A stretch of 64,000 nucleotides of DNA from Lentibacter sp. XHP0401 (GTDB taxonomy: Bacteria; Pseudomonadota; Alphaproteobacteria; Rhodobacterales; Rhodobacteraceae), in NCBI RefSeq assembly GCF_025751535.1, contig NZ_JAOWLC010000002.1, positions 124,001-188,000 on the forward strand, written 5' to 3'. Shown here in pieces: positions 27,780 through 36,163 of this stretch. Under the pieces are notes generated by a model that saw only the letters and a list, made by a program, of their open reading frames with translations, was not told where the DNA came from and made no database searches. Position numbers and translations under genes: made by a program. Positions within the stretch are counted from its first letter, which is position 1. Each line of letters begins with the position of its first letter.

Positions 27780-28703
27780 TCAGCAGTCTCCGTAGAGCGT
27801 GCCGGTGCAGCGTGTTTCATCACTGGTTTCAAGCTCGAGTGTGACGTGCTTGATGCTGAAGTGCCGCGCGAGGTGGGTTTTGATTGCGTTGCGGATTTGT
27901 GGTCCGCGAGACCAATCATCAGGATTAATGACGATGTGACAATCTAGTGCTGCTGTTTGTTCCTGCATTTGCCAAAGATGGACGTGATGCAGACTCTCGA
28001 CGCCGTCGATTGCGCGGATGGCATCAATCACTTCAACGTTATCGAGGCCGTCGGGGCTGCCAAGCATGAGGGTGCGGATCGGGCCGCCGATTTCGGCAAA
28101 GGCGAGCCAGAGGATATAGCCTGCGATGAGGATCGTTATGATCGGATCAACTATGCGGATATCGTAAAACATGATGAGCAACCCGCCGATGATGACTGCA
28201 ACAGAGGCCAGCGCATCGGAGAGGTTGTGCAGAAACATTGCACGAATGTTAATGCTGTCTTTTTGCATCGTGTAGGTAAGCAGGGCTGTGAGCGTGTCAA
28301 TGAGAAGGGCAACACCACCTATCAGTACAACCAGCCAGCCTGTCACCTCGGGCGGCTCAATCAGGCGCATCATGCCTTCGTAAACCAAGTATAAGCCGAC
28401 AAGAATAAGCGTGGTGTAGTTGATAAGTGCTGCGACAATTTCGATTCGTCCGTAGCCAAAGCTCATATCGGCATCCGCTGGCTTGCGGGCGATTTTTCGG
28501 GCGGCGAAAGCGATGACGAGTGACATCATGTCTGACAGATTGTGCAGTGCATCAGCGACAAGGGCGAGGCTGCCTGACAGGATACCACCGATGATCTGTG
28601 CGATTGTGAGAAGGCCGTTGGCCCAGATTGCTATGGCGACACGCCGGTCGCCGCTTTCTGGATCAAGATGGACGTGACCGTGATGAGTGTGATCATGTGG
28701 CAT
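27780..28703 (-). CDS. Cation diffusion facilitator family transporter
   Basis: Zn/Co/Cd-type efflux by proton antiport in the inner membrane. A His-rich N-terminus (HDHTHHGHVH) is followed by six membrane spans. Metal-site pairs are ALHNLSDMMS and FLHNLSDALAS. The C-terminal cytoplasmic domain contains VESLHHVHLWQM. 307 residues, typical of the CzcD/ZitB branch. Metal specificity is not decided by what I can see. Confidence 0.9.
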   Translation of the reverse strand: MPHDHTHHGHVHLDPESGDRRVAIAIWANGLLTIAQIIGGILSGSLALVADALHNLSDMMSLVIAFAARKIARKPADADMSFGYGRIEIVAALINYTTLILVGLYLVYEGMMRLIEPPEVTGWLVVLIGGVALLIDTLTALLTYTMQKDSINIRAMFLHNLSDALASVAVIIGGLLIMFYDIRIVDPIITILIAGYILWLAFAEIGGPIRTLMLGSPDGLDNVEVIDAIRAIDGVESLHHVHLWQMQEQTAALDCHIVINPDDWSRGPQIRNAIKTHLARHFSIKHVTLELETSDETRCTGTLYGDC

Positions 28704-28769
28704 CGGGCCGATCCTTATGAATGCCAGCTTAAACCAGCGCTTTGAAACGCGGAGACATGGCGGAAAATT

Positions 28770-28846
28770 TGGTAGGCCCGGTAGGACTCGAACCTACGAC
28801 CAAAGCGTTATGAGCGCTCTGCTCTAACCAACTGAGCTACAGGCCC
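28770..28846 (-). tRNA. tRNA with CAT anticodon (tRNA-Ile2 favoured, elongator tRNA-Met possible)
   Basis: A complete 77-nt cloverleaf including encoded CCA: acceptor GGGCCTG/CGGGCCT, D-stem GCTC/GAGC, anticodon loop CTCATAA, T-arm GTAGG-TTCGAGT-CCTAC. The CAT anticodon is shared by Met and lysidine-modified Ile2 tRNAs. C4-G69 and C5-G68 are reported TilS determinants in E. coli and favour Ile2. Position 1-72 is a G-U pair, which is unusual. It does not look like initiator tRNA. Confidence 0.9.
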
Positions 28847-28966
28847 GCCTGATGCTTTGGTTACCAGACCGCACGGGCGCGTCAAGTCTTTGCGTTGCTA
28901 TCGGTCGTTGCTATGGGCCATGTGATGATTTAGGACGTGGGCCAAGTGACATATGGGGACTTGAGC

Positions 28967-30010
28967 ATGGCTGGCAAAAACGGAATCACCTACGCGGATG
29001 CGGGTGTGGATATTGATGCGGGCAATGCGCTCGTTGAGCGGATCAAGCCTGCGGCCAAGCGCACGCAGCGCTCTGGTGTAATGGCGGGGCTGGGCGGCTT
29101 TGGCGCGCTGTTTGATTTGAAAGACGCGGGCTATGTCGATCCGATTCTTGTGGCTGCGACAGACGGTGTAGGCACAAAGCTGCGGATTGCCATTGATACG
29201 GGCGAAGTTGACGGCGTGGGCATCGACCTTGTTGCGATGTGTGTCAATGACCTTGTGTGTCAGGGAGCGGAGCCTCTGTTCTTTCTAGATTACTTTGCCA
29301 CAGGCAAGCTTGAGATGGATATGGCTGCGCGGATAATCGAAGGCATAGCCAAGGGCTGCGAGCTGTCCGGCTGTGCTTTGATTGGTGGTGAAACCGCCGA
29401 GATGCCGGGGATGTATCCTGATGGCGACTTTGACCTTGCGGGCTTTAGCGTTGGTGCGATGGAGCGCGGCGCGGATTTGCCTGCCGGTGTGAAAGAGGGC
29501 GATGTGCTGCTTGGGCTTGGCTCGAACGGTGTGCACTCAAACGGATATTCGCTGGTGCGTAAGCTTGTCGAAGTCTCGGGCCTTGGCTGGGGCGCGGACT
29601 GTCCTTGGAGTGAGGGCACGCTGGGTGCTGCACTGCTGACACCAACGCGGCTTTATGTGAAGCAGGCTTTGGCGGCTGTGCGCTCGGGCGGTGTGCATGC
29701 TTTGGCGCACATCACGGGCGGTGGCCTGACCGAGAATCTGCCACGTGTTTTGCCTGAAGGGCTTGGCGCGGATATCAACCTTGATGCTTGGGAGCTTCCC
29801 GATGTGTTCAAGTGGCTGGCGGCGACGGGGGGCATGGCCGAGGCCGAGATGCTCAAAACGTTTAACTCGGGCATTGGCATGATTCTGTCGGTTGAAGCCG
29901 CCGAGGCCACGCGCTTGAAGGCGCTTTTGGAGGCAGAAGGCGAGCAGGTGTTCGAGCTTGGCCATGTCACCAAGGGCGAGGGCGTCCGCTATGAGGGCCG
30001 CCTCGTTTGA
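28967..30010 (+). CDS. purM: PurM, phosphoribosylformylglycinamidine cyclo-ligase (AIR synthetase)
   Basis: ATP-dependent ring closure of FGAM to AIR in purine synthesis. Family marks: [20 protein letters not shown] at the start, [44 protein letters not shown] and [15 protein letters not shown]. Start at ATG 28967 (347 residues) aligns with the family; GTG at 28937 would add ten. The stop overlaps the purN start (TTGA). Confidence 0.95.
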   Translation: MAGKNGITYADAGVDIDAGNALVERIKPAAKRTQRSGVMAGLGGFGALFDLKDAGYVDPILVAATDGVGTKLRIAIDTGEVDGVGIDLVAMCVNDLVCQGAEPLFFLDYFATGKLEMDMAARIIEGIAKGCELSGCALIGGETAEMPGMYPDGDFDLAGFSVGAMERGADLPAGVKEGDVLLGLGSNGVHSNGYSLVRKLVEVSGLGWGADCPWSEGTLGAALLTPTRLYVKQALAAVRSGGVHALAHITGGGLTENLPRVLPEGLGADINLDAWELPDVFKWLAATGGMAEAEMLKTFNSGIGMILSVEAAEATRLKALLEAEGEQVFELGHVTKGEGVRYEGRLV

Positions 30011-30597
30011 CACGGGTTGCGCTCTTTATCTCGGGCGGCGGCTCCAATATGCTTTCGTTGGTTGAGAGTATGACGGGAGACCACCCTGCGCGGCCTTGCC
30101 TTGTTTTGAGCAACCGTGCGGATGCTGGCGGGCTTGCGAAAGCGGAAGCGCTCGGGATTGCTACAGAAGTTGTTGACCATCGGCCGCATAAGGGCGACCG
30201 CGCGGCTTTTGAAACCGAGTTGCAAAGTGTTTTGATGCGTCACAGCCCCGATCTTATTTGTCTTGCGGGGTTTATGCGGGTGTTGACCGAAGGTTTTACC
30301 AGCCAGTGGGAAGGGCGGATGCTGAATATTCATCCTTCGCTGTTGCCTAAGTATAAAGGGCTTCACACCCATCAACGTGCCTTGGATGCGGGCGACACAG
30401 AAGCGGGTTGCACTGTGCATGAAGTGACAGCCAAGCTTGATGACGGGCCAATCCTCGGGCAGGCGCGTGTGCCTGTTGAAGCGGATGATACAGCGGAAAC
30501 ACTTGCGGCGCGGGTGCTGGCGCAAGAGCATATTCTTTACCCTGCGGTACTTAAGCGCTTTGTGAGCGGAGACAAGACGCCGCTCTATTTGCCCTGA
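30007..30597 (+). CDS. purN: PurN, phosphoribosylglycinamide formyltransferase
   Basis: Formyl-THF-dependent GAR transformylase. [10 protein letters not shown] near the start, [34 protein letters not shown] (with the catalytic Asn-His) and [18 protein letters not shown] are visible. 196 residues. The start is TTG at 30007, overlapping the purM stop, so its translation depends on purM readout. Confidence 0.95.
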   Translation: MTRVALFISGGGSNMLSLVESMTGDHPARPCLVLSNRADAGGLAKAEALGIATEVVDHRPHKGDRAAFETELQSVLMRHSPDLICLAGFMRVLTEGFTSQWEGRMLNIHPSLLPKYKGLHTHQRALDAGDTEAGCTVHEVTAKLDDGPILGQARVPVEADDTAETLAARVLAQEHILYPAVLKRFVSGDKTPLYLP

Positions 30598-30661
30598 TAC
30601 TTTTCATTTCTGATCGCCTCGCGTATAGGCGGAGCCAGACATAGCAAGAGCACAAGCCTTT

Positions 30662-31819
30662 ATGAGAACGATCACCACGACCGCAGAGCTGGCAGAGTAT
30701 TGCCAAGAGGCCGCAACACACGACTACGTAACAGTCGATACCGAATTTCTGCGCGAGCGAACGTATTACTCAAAGCTCTGCCTTGTGCAGCTTGCGATGC
30801 CCGGCTCAACGGATGACAACGCGGTTTTGGTTGACCCATTGGCAAACGGAATCTCACTTCAACCGCTTTATGATCTGATGGCGGATGAGAGCACTGTGAA
30901 GGTGTTTCATGCGGCGCGGCAGGATCTCGAGATTTTTTTCCATGATGGAGATGTGATCCCCACGCCTTTGTTTGACACGCAGGTGGCTGCAATGGTCTGT
31001 GGTTTTGGAGAACAAGTGGGTTACGAGACGCTTGTTCGCAAGATTGCCAAGGCATCGGTTGATAAAAGCAGCCGTTTTACCGACTGGTCACGCCGACCTT
31101 TGTCGGAGGCGCAGAAAACCTACGCTTTGGCCGACGTGACGCACTTGCGCCAGATTTATGAGTTTCTGCGGGACCAATTGGCCAAAAACAAGCGCGGTAA
31201 ATGGGTGAGCGAAGAACTCTCTGTGCTCACATCACCCGAGACCTATCTTATGGATCCCGACAAGGCCTGGGAGCGCGTGAAAGTGCGCACGAGCGCTGGC
31301 AAATTTCTCGCGATTGTGCGTGAGCTGGCGAAATTTCGTGAAGCTTATGCGCAAGAGCGCAATGTGCCGCGCAGCCGTGTTTACAAAGACGATGCACTGA
31401 CCGAACTGGCCTCGACCAAGCCCAAGGATATGAATGATCTCTCACGCTCGCGGCTTTTGTTACGTGAAGCGCGCAAAGGCGAGATTGCTGAAGGTATCCT
31501 GAAGGCTGTGGCAGATGGTTTGGCCTGTGCACCTGAAGACATGCCACAAGGTGACAAAACGCGCGAGAAGCTGAATGTGAATCCTGCTCTAGCAGATTTG
31601 TTGCGCGTTTTGCTGAAGGCCAAAACAGAAGAGATGGGCGTTGCGGCAAAACTGATTGCCTCGGCCAGTGATCTTGACTTGATGGCTGCTGGCGAACGCG
31701 ATGTTGCGGCACTCAGCGGCTGGCGGCGCGAAGCCTTTGGCGAGGATGCGCTGCGGCTGTGCAACGGTGAGATCGGCCTTGCCGTGAAGGGGCGCAGCGT
31801 AAAAGTAATTACCCTTTAA
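30662..31819 (+). CDS. rnd: Rnd, ribonuclease D
   Basis: 3'-5' exoribonuclease for tRNA and small-RNA maturation. DEDDy catalytic motifs: VTVDTEFLRERTYY (ExoI), VFHAARQDLEIFF (ExoII), and YALADVTHLRQIYEFL (ExoIII, Tyr and Asp). The C-terminal half holds HRDC-type domains (AYAQERNVPRSRVYKDDAL). 385 residues. It is 64 bp downstream of purN and convergent with the lipoprotein gene. Confidence 0.95.
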   Translation: MRTITTTAELAEYCQEAATHDYVTVDTEFLRERTYYSKLCLVQLAMPGSTDDNAVLVDPLANGISLQPLYDLMADESTVKVFHAARQDLEIFFHDGDVIPTPLFDTQVAAMVCGFGEQVGYETLVRKIAKASVDKSSRFTDWSRRPLSEAQKTYALADVTHLRQIYEFLRDQLAKNKRGKWVSEELSVLTSPETYLMDPDKAWERVKVRTSAGKFLAIVRELAKFREAYAQERNVPRSRVYKDDALTELASTKPKDMNDLSRSRLLLREARKGEIAEGILKAVADGLACAPEDMPQGDKTREKLNVNPALADLLRVLLKAKTEEMGVAAKLIASASDLDLMAAGERDVAALSGWRREAFGEDALRLCNGEIGLAVKGRSVKVITL

Positions 31820-31839
31820 CGCTGACTAGGCTTTTGAGC

Positions 31840-32352
31840 CTACCGGCGCACGGAGCGGGCGTTTTGAGCGCCTTTCACACGAATTGTACGCACACCGATA
31901 AGTTGCTCTTCGGGCACAAAGACAGCTGCGTTGAGTTCACGCGAGGTTGCTGGCGCGTTGGGGCGCGAGCGTGTCGAATACTCCGCTTTGAGCGTATATT
32001 CCAGCGTGGGCAGGGGAGAAGCACCTTCCTCGGGATCGACATCGGGGACAAGCTGGACATTGTATGCGCCAAGTGTCGGGCTGAGACCTTTGACGCGCAC
32101 GATGGCACCGCCAGCGGCACGCTCGACGGAAAGTTCGAGGATCTGATCAACAGGAACGCCTTGATACGTTTGCTCGGCGCGCTTGAAGGAGGACCGCTTG
32201 GGAATGAGCGGGTTGACTTCGCCTTGAACGACTTGCTCGCTACGGCTTTTGCCAAACCAGTTGAACGGGTTGTATTTTGACCCGCCGATGCTTCCGCCGC
32301 ATCCGGACAGGGCGAATGCCGATACCAGTGCTGTTGTCAGGATGATCCGCAT
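31840..32352 (-). CDS. Putative lipoprotein of unknown function
   Basis: 170 residues. N-terminal signal peptide MRIILTTALVSAFALSGCGG with a clear lipobox (LSGC), so lipidation at C18 is expected. The mature part starts with NPFNWFGKSRSE and is followed by a beta-rich domain with basic C-terminus NARSVRR. I recognise no domain. Divergent from sufE across 122 bp and convergent with rnd. Confidence 0.78.
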   Translation of the reverse strand: MRIILTTALVSAFALSGCGGSIGGSKYNPFNWFGKSRSEQVVQGEVNPLIPKRSSFKRAEQTYQGVPVDQILELSVERAAGGAIVRVKGLSPTLGAYNVQLVPDVDPEEGASPLPTLEYTLKAEYSTRSRPNAPATSRELNAAVFVPEEQLIGVRTIRVKGAQNARSVRR

Positions 32353-32474
32353 GTTTCACTCCGCCGTTTGCTTGAGTATCGTGCTACCTGATTGTGGCGC
32401 TGTTGAAAAGACGGGAAAACATATGGACCTTTCCAGACAGCGCCCCTATCTCGACTGTAACAAGAGGGAAGACC

Positions 32475-32882
32475 ATGGCCAGTGCTGCATTTGAAGAACT
32501 TGTAGAAGATTTCGAGTTTCTGGACGATTGGGAAGAGCGGTATGCTCTTGTCATCGAGCTTGGCAAAGCGATGGAGCCTTTGGCTGAGGCGCTGAAAGTT
32601 CCGGCAACCAAAGTGGAAGGCTGTGCCAGTCAGGTCTGGTTACACCCACAGATTACAGAGGGTGTCTTTTCCTTTGACGGCGAAAGTGACGCGATGATTG
32701 TACGCGGTCTTGTTGCTGTTTTGCGTAAACTTTACAATGGATTAGAGGTGAAAGCTGTTTTGGATGTGGATGCTCAGGCAGAGCTCGCGCGCCTCGGATT
32801 GCAAGAACATCTTTCGGCGCAGCGCTCTAACGGGGTACGTTCGATGATCGAACGAATTCGATCTGTGGCGGCGGCTGGCTGA
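32475..32882 (+). CDS. sufE: SufE family sulfur acceptor
   Basis: Takes persulfide sulfur from a SufS-type cysteine desulfurase and passes it to Fe-S assembly. The acceptor cysteine is in VEGCASQVWL (about C49). Start at 32475 has AGAGGGA upstream and begins MASAAFEELVEDFEFLDDWEERY as in the family; 135 residues. No other suf gene is adjacent. A dispersed palindromic repeat follows directly. Confidence 0.92.
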   Translation: MASAAFEELVEDFEFLDDWEERYALVIELGKAMEPLAEALKVPATKVEGCASQVWLHPQITEGVFSFDGESDAMIVRGLVAVLRKLYNGLEVKAVLDVDAQAELARLGLQEHLSAQRSNGVRSMIERIRSVAAAG

Positions 32883-32889
32883 TACCGGT

Positions 32890-32965
32890 TCGAATTTTGC
32901 TTCGCAAAATCCGACCGTCTGGGGGCGCTGCCCCCAGACCCCCGAGGTATTTTGAACAGAAGAAG
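32890..32965 (+). repeat. Dispersed palindromic repeat, copy B
   Basis: Same architecture as 9014-9123: TCGAATTTTGC-TTCGCAAAATCCGAC, then CTGGGGGC-GCT-GCCCCCAG (32919-32937, perfect 8-bp stem), then ACCCCCGAGGTATTTT and an A-rich end. It lacks the extra GC palindrome of copy A. It fills the space between convergent sufE and DUF1638 and could terminate both. Confidence 0.7.
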
Positions 32966-32967
32966 AC

Positions 32968-33612
32968 TCAATCAGGCTTTTTTGATTGTGCTTTTAGGGT
33001 TGTCGCCAGATCGCCGTAACCTGTGAAGCGATACTCAAAAGCGAGACCGAGACGTTCGGCGCAATTTTTGGCTTTGGCTTTGAGCGCGGGATCGAGCGTT
33101 TGGGCCTGATAGACCAGTTTGGTGTAGTTTCCGAAGATCATGTCGCGCAGTTCAGGGTGTTTGTGTAGGCCCATTGGTTTCCAGACAAAGGCATCAAACT
33201 GCTTGACCAGGAAATCGGTGAGGTAAAAAGCGGTGATTTCATCGTCGAGTTCTGCAAAGGCTTCGTTGCCCTCAAAGAAGGAGTAGCAATGCGGGCCTGC
33301 GACCATTTCAACGCCGAGTTCGGCGCATTTGGCTTGCAGCAGGCCTCCTGTGCCACAATCGGCGTAGACTACGAAGATATTTTGATAGGCTGCACGGTGT
33401 TTGAGAACGCCGTTTTCAACGGCCTCGGTGATGCGCTCGGGGTAGAGGTGAAGATTGGCAGGCAGACAGGTGAGATCCATGTAATCCCAGTTGTTCAGCG
33501 CTTTGAGTGCGAGAATTTCGCGGGCCAGCGCACCACAGGCTATGAGCAGCATGCGGCCGCGCCCCTCTGGGGCAAGACCTTGCTCGGTGAGCGTTTTGTC
33601 ATCTGGTAGCAT
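32968..33612 (-). CDS. DUF1638 family protein
   Basis: 214 residues, cytoplasmic. Visible segments are MLLIACGALAREILAL, MDLTCLPANLHLYPERI, FVVYADCGTGGLL and VAGPHCYSFFEG, with several conserved Cys and His that could bind a metal. The family is linked to B12-dependent methyltransferase clusters by position, but I know no proven activity. GGAG lies eight bases before the ATG. A terminator separates it from the corrinoid-protein gene, so it may be transcribed separately. Confidence 0.75.
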   Translation of the reverse strand: MLPDDKTLTEQGLAPEGRGRMLLIACGALAREILALKALNNWDYMDLTCLPANLHLYPERITEAVENGVLKHRAAYQNIFVVYADCGTGGLLQAKCAELGVEMVAGPHCYSFFEGNEAFAELDDEITAFYLTDFLVKQFDAFVWKPMGLHKHPELRDMIFGNYTKLVYQAQTLDPALKAKAKNCAERLGLAFEYRFTGYGDLATTLKAQSKKPD

Positions 33613-33626
33613 AGGGGTGCTCCAAT

Positions 33627-33663
33627 AAAAAAGCCCGCACGGCTATGCGCCGACGGGCCTTTG
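33627..33663 (-). terminator. Rho-independent terminator after the corrinoid-protein gene
   Basis: On the minus strand AAGGCCCGTCGGC pairs with GCCGTGCGGGCTT (bulged) around a short loop, followed by TTTTTT. It lies 18 bp downstream of the corrinoid gene and just before DUF1638. It contains CGGCTATGCGCC (33640-33651), the reverse complement of a 12-mer in the terminator at 19124-19157. Confidence 0.8.
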
Positions 33664-33680
33664 CACAAAGTGCACGGTGC

Positions 33681-34385
33681 TTAGCCTGCGGCAGCTTTGT
33701 TGTGTTTGCGAGCGACATGCTCTTTGGCGGTTTCAACGGCCACCGCTGCGTCGCGGCAGTAAGCGTCGGCGCCGATGGCTTTGCCGAACTCTTCATTGAG
33801 TGGAGCGCCGCCAACGAGAATGATATAGTCGTCGCGGATGCCTTGCTCGATCATCGTGTCGATCACGACTTTCATGTAGGGCATTGTGGTTGTCAGTAGG
33901 GCTGACATACCGAGAATTTCGGGTTTGTGCTCTTCAATTGCGGCGAGATAGCTTTCCACCGAGTTGTTGATGCCGATGTCTGCGACTTCAAAGCCCGCGC
34001 CTTCCATCATCATCCCGACGAGGTTTTTGCCGATGTCGTGAATATCGCCTTTGACCGTGCCGATGACCATGCCGCCGACGCGGGGTGCGCCGGTTTCGGC
34101 CAGAAGCGGTTTTAGAATCGCCATGCCGCCCTTCATTGCGTTGGCCGCGAGGAGAACTTCCGGAACAAACAGAATGCCATCCCGGAAATCCTGGCCAACG
34201 ATTGTCATGCCGCCGACGAGGGCTTCTGTGAGAACCCGGTAGGGGGGCCAGTCGCGGCTGAGCAGGATATTAACGCCTTCTTCGATTTCCTCTTTGAGGC
34301 CATCGTAAAGGTCGTCAAACATCTGCTGGACAAGCTCGTCGTCGTCGAGATCGGCTAGGATGATGTCTTGGTCTTCGTCCGACAT
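33681..34385 (-). CDS. Corrinoid (B12-binding) methyl-carrier protein of split methionine synthase
   Basis: N-terminal helical cap domain (about residues 10-90, DDELVQQMFDDLYDGLKEEI) and C-terminal Rossmann B12 domain. The cobalt-ligating DxHxxG reads GDIHDIGKNLVGMM (about residues 120-133), followed by ADIGINNSVESY, LGMSALLTTTMPYM and ILVGGAPLNEEFG. 234 residues with start at 34385 (AAGGA upstream); the longer frame adds unconserved residues. It should shuttle methyl between the proteins encoded at 19178-20257 and 34572-35585. No reactivation domain is present. Confidence 0.88.
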   Translation of the reverse strand: MSDEDQDIILADLDDDELVQQMFDDLYDGLKEEIEEGVNILLSRDWPPYRVLTEALVGGMTIVGQDFRDGILFVPEVLLAANAMKGGMAILKPLLAETGAPRVGGMVIGTVKGDIHDIGKNLVGMMMEGAGFEVADIGINNSVESYLAAIEEHKPEILGMSALLTTTMPYMKVVIDTMIEQGIRDDYIILVGGAPLNEEFGKAIGADAYCRDAAVAVETAKEHVARKHNKAAAG

Positions 34386-34571
34386 GGCGGATTCCTTTGA
34401 TAGAAGTTCTTTTGAGTCAGCTTTTGCCAAAATGTCGCAACGAGACTGCCCCGATTGCGACACACGCGACGCTGTTGCCGACCATCTGTGCTTTTGTCTG
34501 TCTGTGCGGCCCTTTCAGGCTTGTTCATAGCGTCTTCGCAGCGCTCTGCTGTTGGTTGTGAAACCGGTGTG

Positions 34572-35585
34572 TCAGCTGCGGCGGCGGCGGTTCGTGCGTG
34601 TCGAGGTGGGCTCGTCATCGCCGAGACCGTCGCTGGCAGAGGAGAAGGCCCCGAGGCGCGACGTGATCTCTTCAAGCGAGGGCTTTTCACCTTTGGGCTG
34701 CGTTTCAAGGGCTTCGCGCATTTTTCTCAGGTGCTCTGGCATGGTCCCGCAGCAGCCGCCGATGATACGCGCGCCGCTGTCGCGGGCGAGAAGCGCATAG
34801 TCGGCCATGAGCTCTGGCGTGCCATCGTAGTGGATGTGGCCATCGACGTATTTGGGGATGCCTGCATTGCCTTTGGCGATGATCGGGCGTTCGGTGCCTT
34901 GAGCGGCAAAACCTTGAATGGTGCGCAAGAGATCGGATGAGCCGACACCACAGTTTGCACCGAAGGCAAGCGGCGGGTTGGCGAGCTTTTCAACCATTGT
35001 AACCATGGCAGCGCTGGTAACACCCATCATGGTGCGGCCGGCCGTATCAAAGCTCATTGTGCCACACCAAGGCATGTCTGCCAGAGCGAAGGCCTCGGCG
35101 GCGGCGATATATTCTTCGGGGGCTGAAATGGTTTCGACCCAGAGAACATCTGCGCCGCCTTCTTTGAGGCCTTCGGCTTGTTCGTGAAATATCTCGACCG
35201 CAAGCTCATGTGTGAGTTGGCCCAGAGGGGCCATAATTTCGCCTGTTGGACCGACGGAGCCCGCAACGATGACTTTATGATCAGCGCGGTCGGCGACATT
35301 GCGGCCTATTTCGGCTGAGATGCGGCTGAGTTCGCGTGCACGGTTGGCTGCGTTGTGAAGCTTGAGGCGTGCTGCGTTACCGCCAAAAGAGTTTGTCAGA
35401 AATATATCGGAGCCGGCATCGACAGCAGATTTGTAAAGGGTGGTGATCTTGGCAGGTTCCGAAACATTCCAAAGTTCGGGCGGCTCGCCAGAGCTGAGCC
35501 CCATGTTGAAGAGGTTTGTGCCTGTTGCCCCATCGGCAAGGAGCCAGTCACGGGTTTCCAGTAGGGTCTCAAGGGGAGATGTCAT
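34572..35585 (-). CDS. Homocysteine S-methyltransferase component of split methionine synthase
   Basis: Zn-dependent homocysteine-binding barrel (betaine-homocysteine methyltransferase/MetH N-domain fold). DGATGTNLFNMGL is the start of the barrel, and the zinc ligands sit in FGANCGVG and IIGGCCGTMPEHL. 337 residues, including a tail rich in Ser, Thr and Arg. It lacks pterin and B12 domains. The corrinoid gene follows 186 bp downstream on the same strand. A stand-alone betaine-homocysteine methyltransferase is the alternative; the gene order favours the split-MetH reading. Confidence 0.85.
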   Translation of the reverse strand: MTSPLETLLETRDWLLADGATGTNLFNMGLSSGEPPELWNVSEPAKITTLYKSAVDAGSDIFLTNSFGGNAARLKLHNAANRARELSRISAEIGRNVADRADHKVIVAGSVGPTGEIMAPLGQLTHELAVEIFHEQAEGLKEGGADVLWVETISAPEEYIAAAEAFALADMPWCGTMSFDTAGRTMMGVTSAAMVTMVEKLANPPLAFGANCGVGSSDLLRTIQGFAAQGTERPIIAKGNAGIPKYVDGHIHYDGTPELMADYALLARDSGARIIGGCCGTMPEHLRKMREALETQPKGEKPSLEEITSRLGAFSSASDGLGDDEPTSTRTNRRRRS

Positions 35586-35786
35586 GCTTCGGCTGCCTTT
35601 GCTGTTTGCCACTCCTTCGCACAGAGTGAGGTTTTAGGCAAATTCATAAACACCATAAAGATTATGTATTCGGCACAGAGAAAGTGCCGGCGCAGAGCGT
35701 AATCAGGAAGAGTAAAGAAGCCAGGCAGGCGGGTGAATATGGCGCTTTCTGAAGTAAAATTCAAAGTGAGACCTAGACGGGAGCAC

Positions 35787-35819
35787 AAAAAAAGTACCGC
35801 CCGGGTAAAAGGGCGGCAC
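35787..35819 (-). terminator. Rho-independent terminator of the zeta-subunit gene
   Basis: On the minus strand GTGCCGCCC pairs with GGGCGGTAC around an 8-nt loop and is followed by TTTTTTT. It lies 27 bp after the stop of the DUF1476 gene. About 100 bp further (35671-35689) another hairpin (CGGCAC/GTGCCG) sits in the leader of the homocysteine methyltransferase gene; its role is unknown. Confidence 0.85.
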
Positions 35820-35845
35820 TTTGCCGTACAAAATCTGTCGCTGGC

Positions 35846-36163
35846 TTATTTAACTTCGGTCATCACTTGGCCTTTGGCCACGATAGCAAGCTCTGTGCGT
35901 TTGGCGCGGATGGTGTCCGCATCGGCCATTTCACCGAGGTCAGCGGCGACTTTGCGCACGACATCTTCGTGGCCTGCTTCTTCAAAATCGGCTTTGACGA
36001 CTTCGGCCGCATAGGCATTGGCTTCATCGCCTGATTTGCCCAGAAGTTCGGCAGCCCAGAGCCCTAGGAGCTTGTTGGTGCGCGCTTCGGCTTTGAATTT
36101 CATTTCTTCGTCGTGGGCGTATTTGTTTTCAAACGCTTGTTCGCGGTCATCAAAAGTGGACAT
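35846..36163 (-). CDS. DUF1476 protein, zeta subunit (inhibitor) of the F1-ATPase
   Basis: 105 residues, all-helical and highly charged. It begins MSTFDDREQAFENKYAHDEE and continues KFKAEARTNKLLGLWAAELLGKS, the signature of DUF1476. In Paracoccus this family was shown to be the zeta subunit, which blocks ATP hydrolysis by the F1FO-ATP synthase. Start at 36163; the longer frame to 36526 overlaps the purC start region and is not conserved. As usual it is not in an atp operon; it diverges from purC. Confidence 0.88.
   Translation of the reverse strand: MSTFDDREQAFENKYAHDEEMKFKAEARTNKLLGLWAAELLGKSGDEANAYAAEVVKADFEEAGHEDVVRKVAADLGEMADADTIRAKRTELAIVAKGQVMTEVK

Noticed and set aside
34355-34708. 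117-aa minus-strand ORF spanning the gap before the corrinoid-protein gene
   Set aside because: It overlaps both neighbouring genes in other frames, is Arg/Ser/Thr-rich as expected for GC-rich shadow frames, and shows no family features.
35586-35845. Riboswitch before the homocysteine methyltransferase gene
   Set aside because: Only a simple hairpin (CGGCAC/GTGCCG) is visible; no SAM, SAH or cobalamin consensus could be matched by eye.
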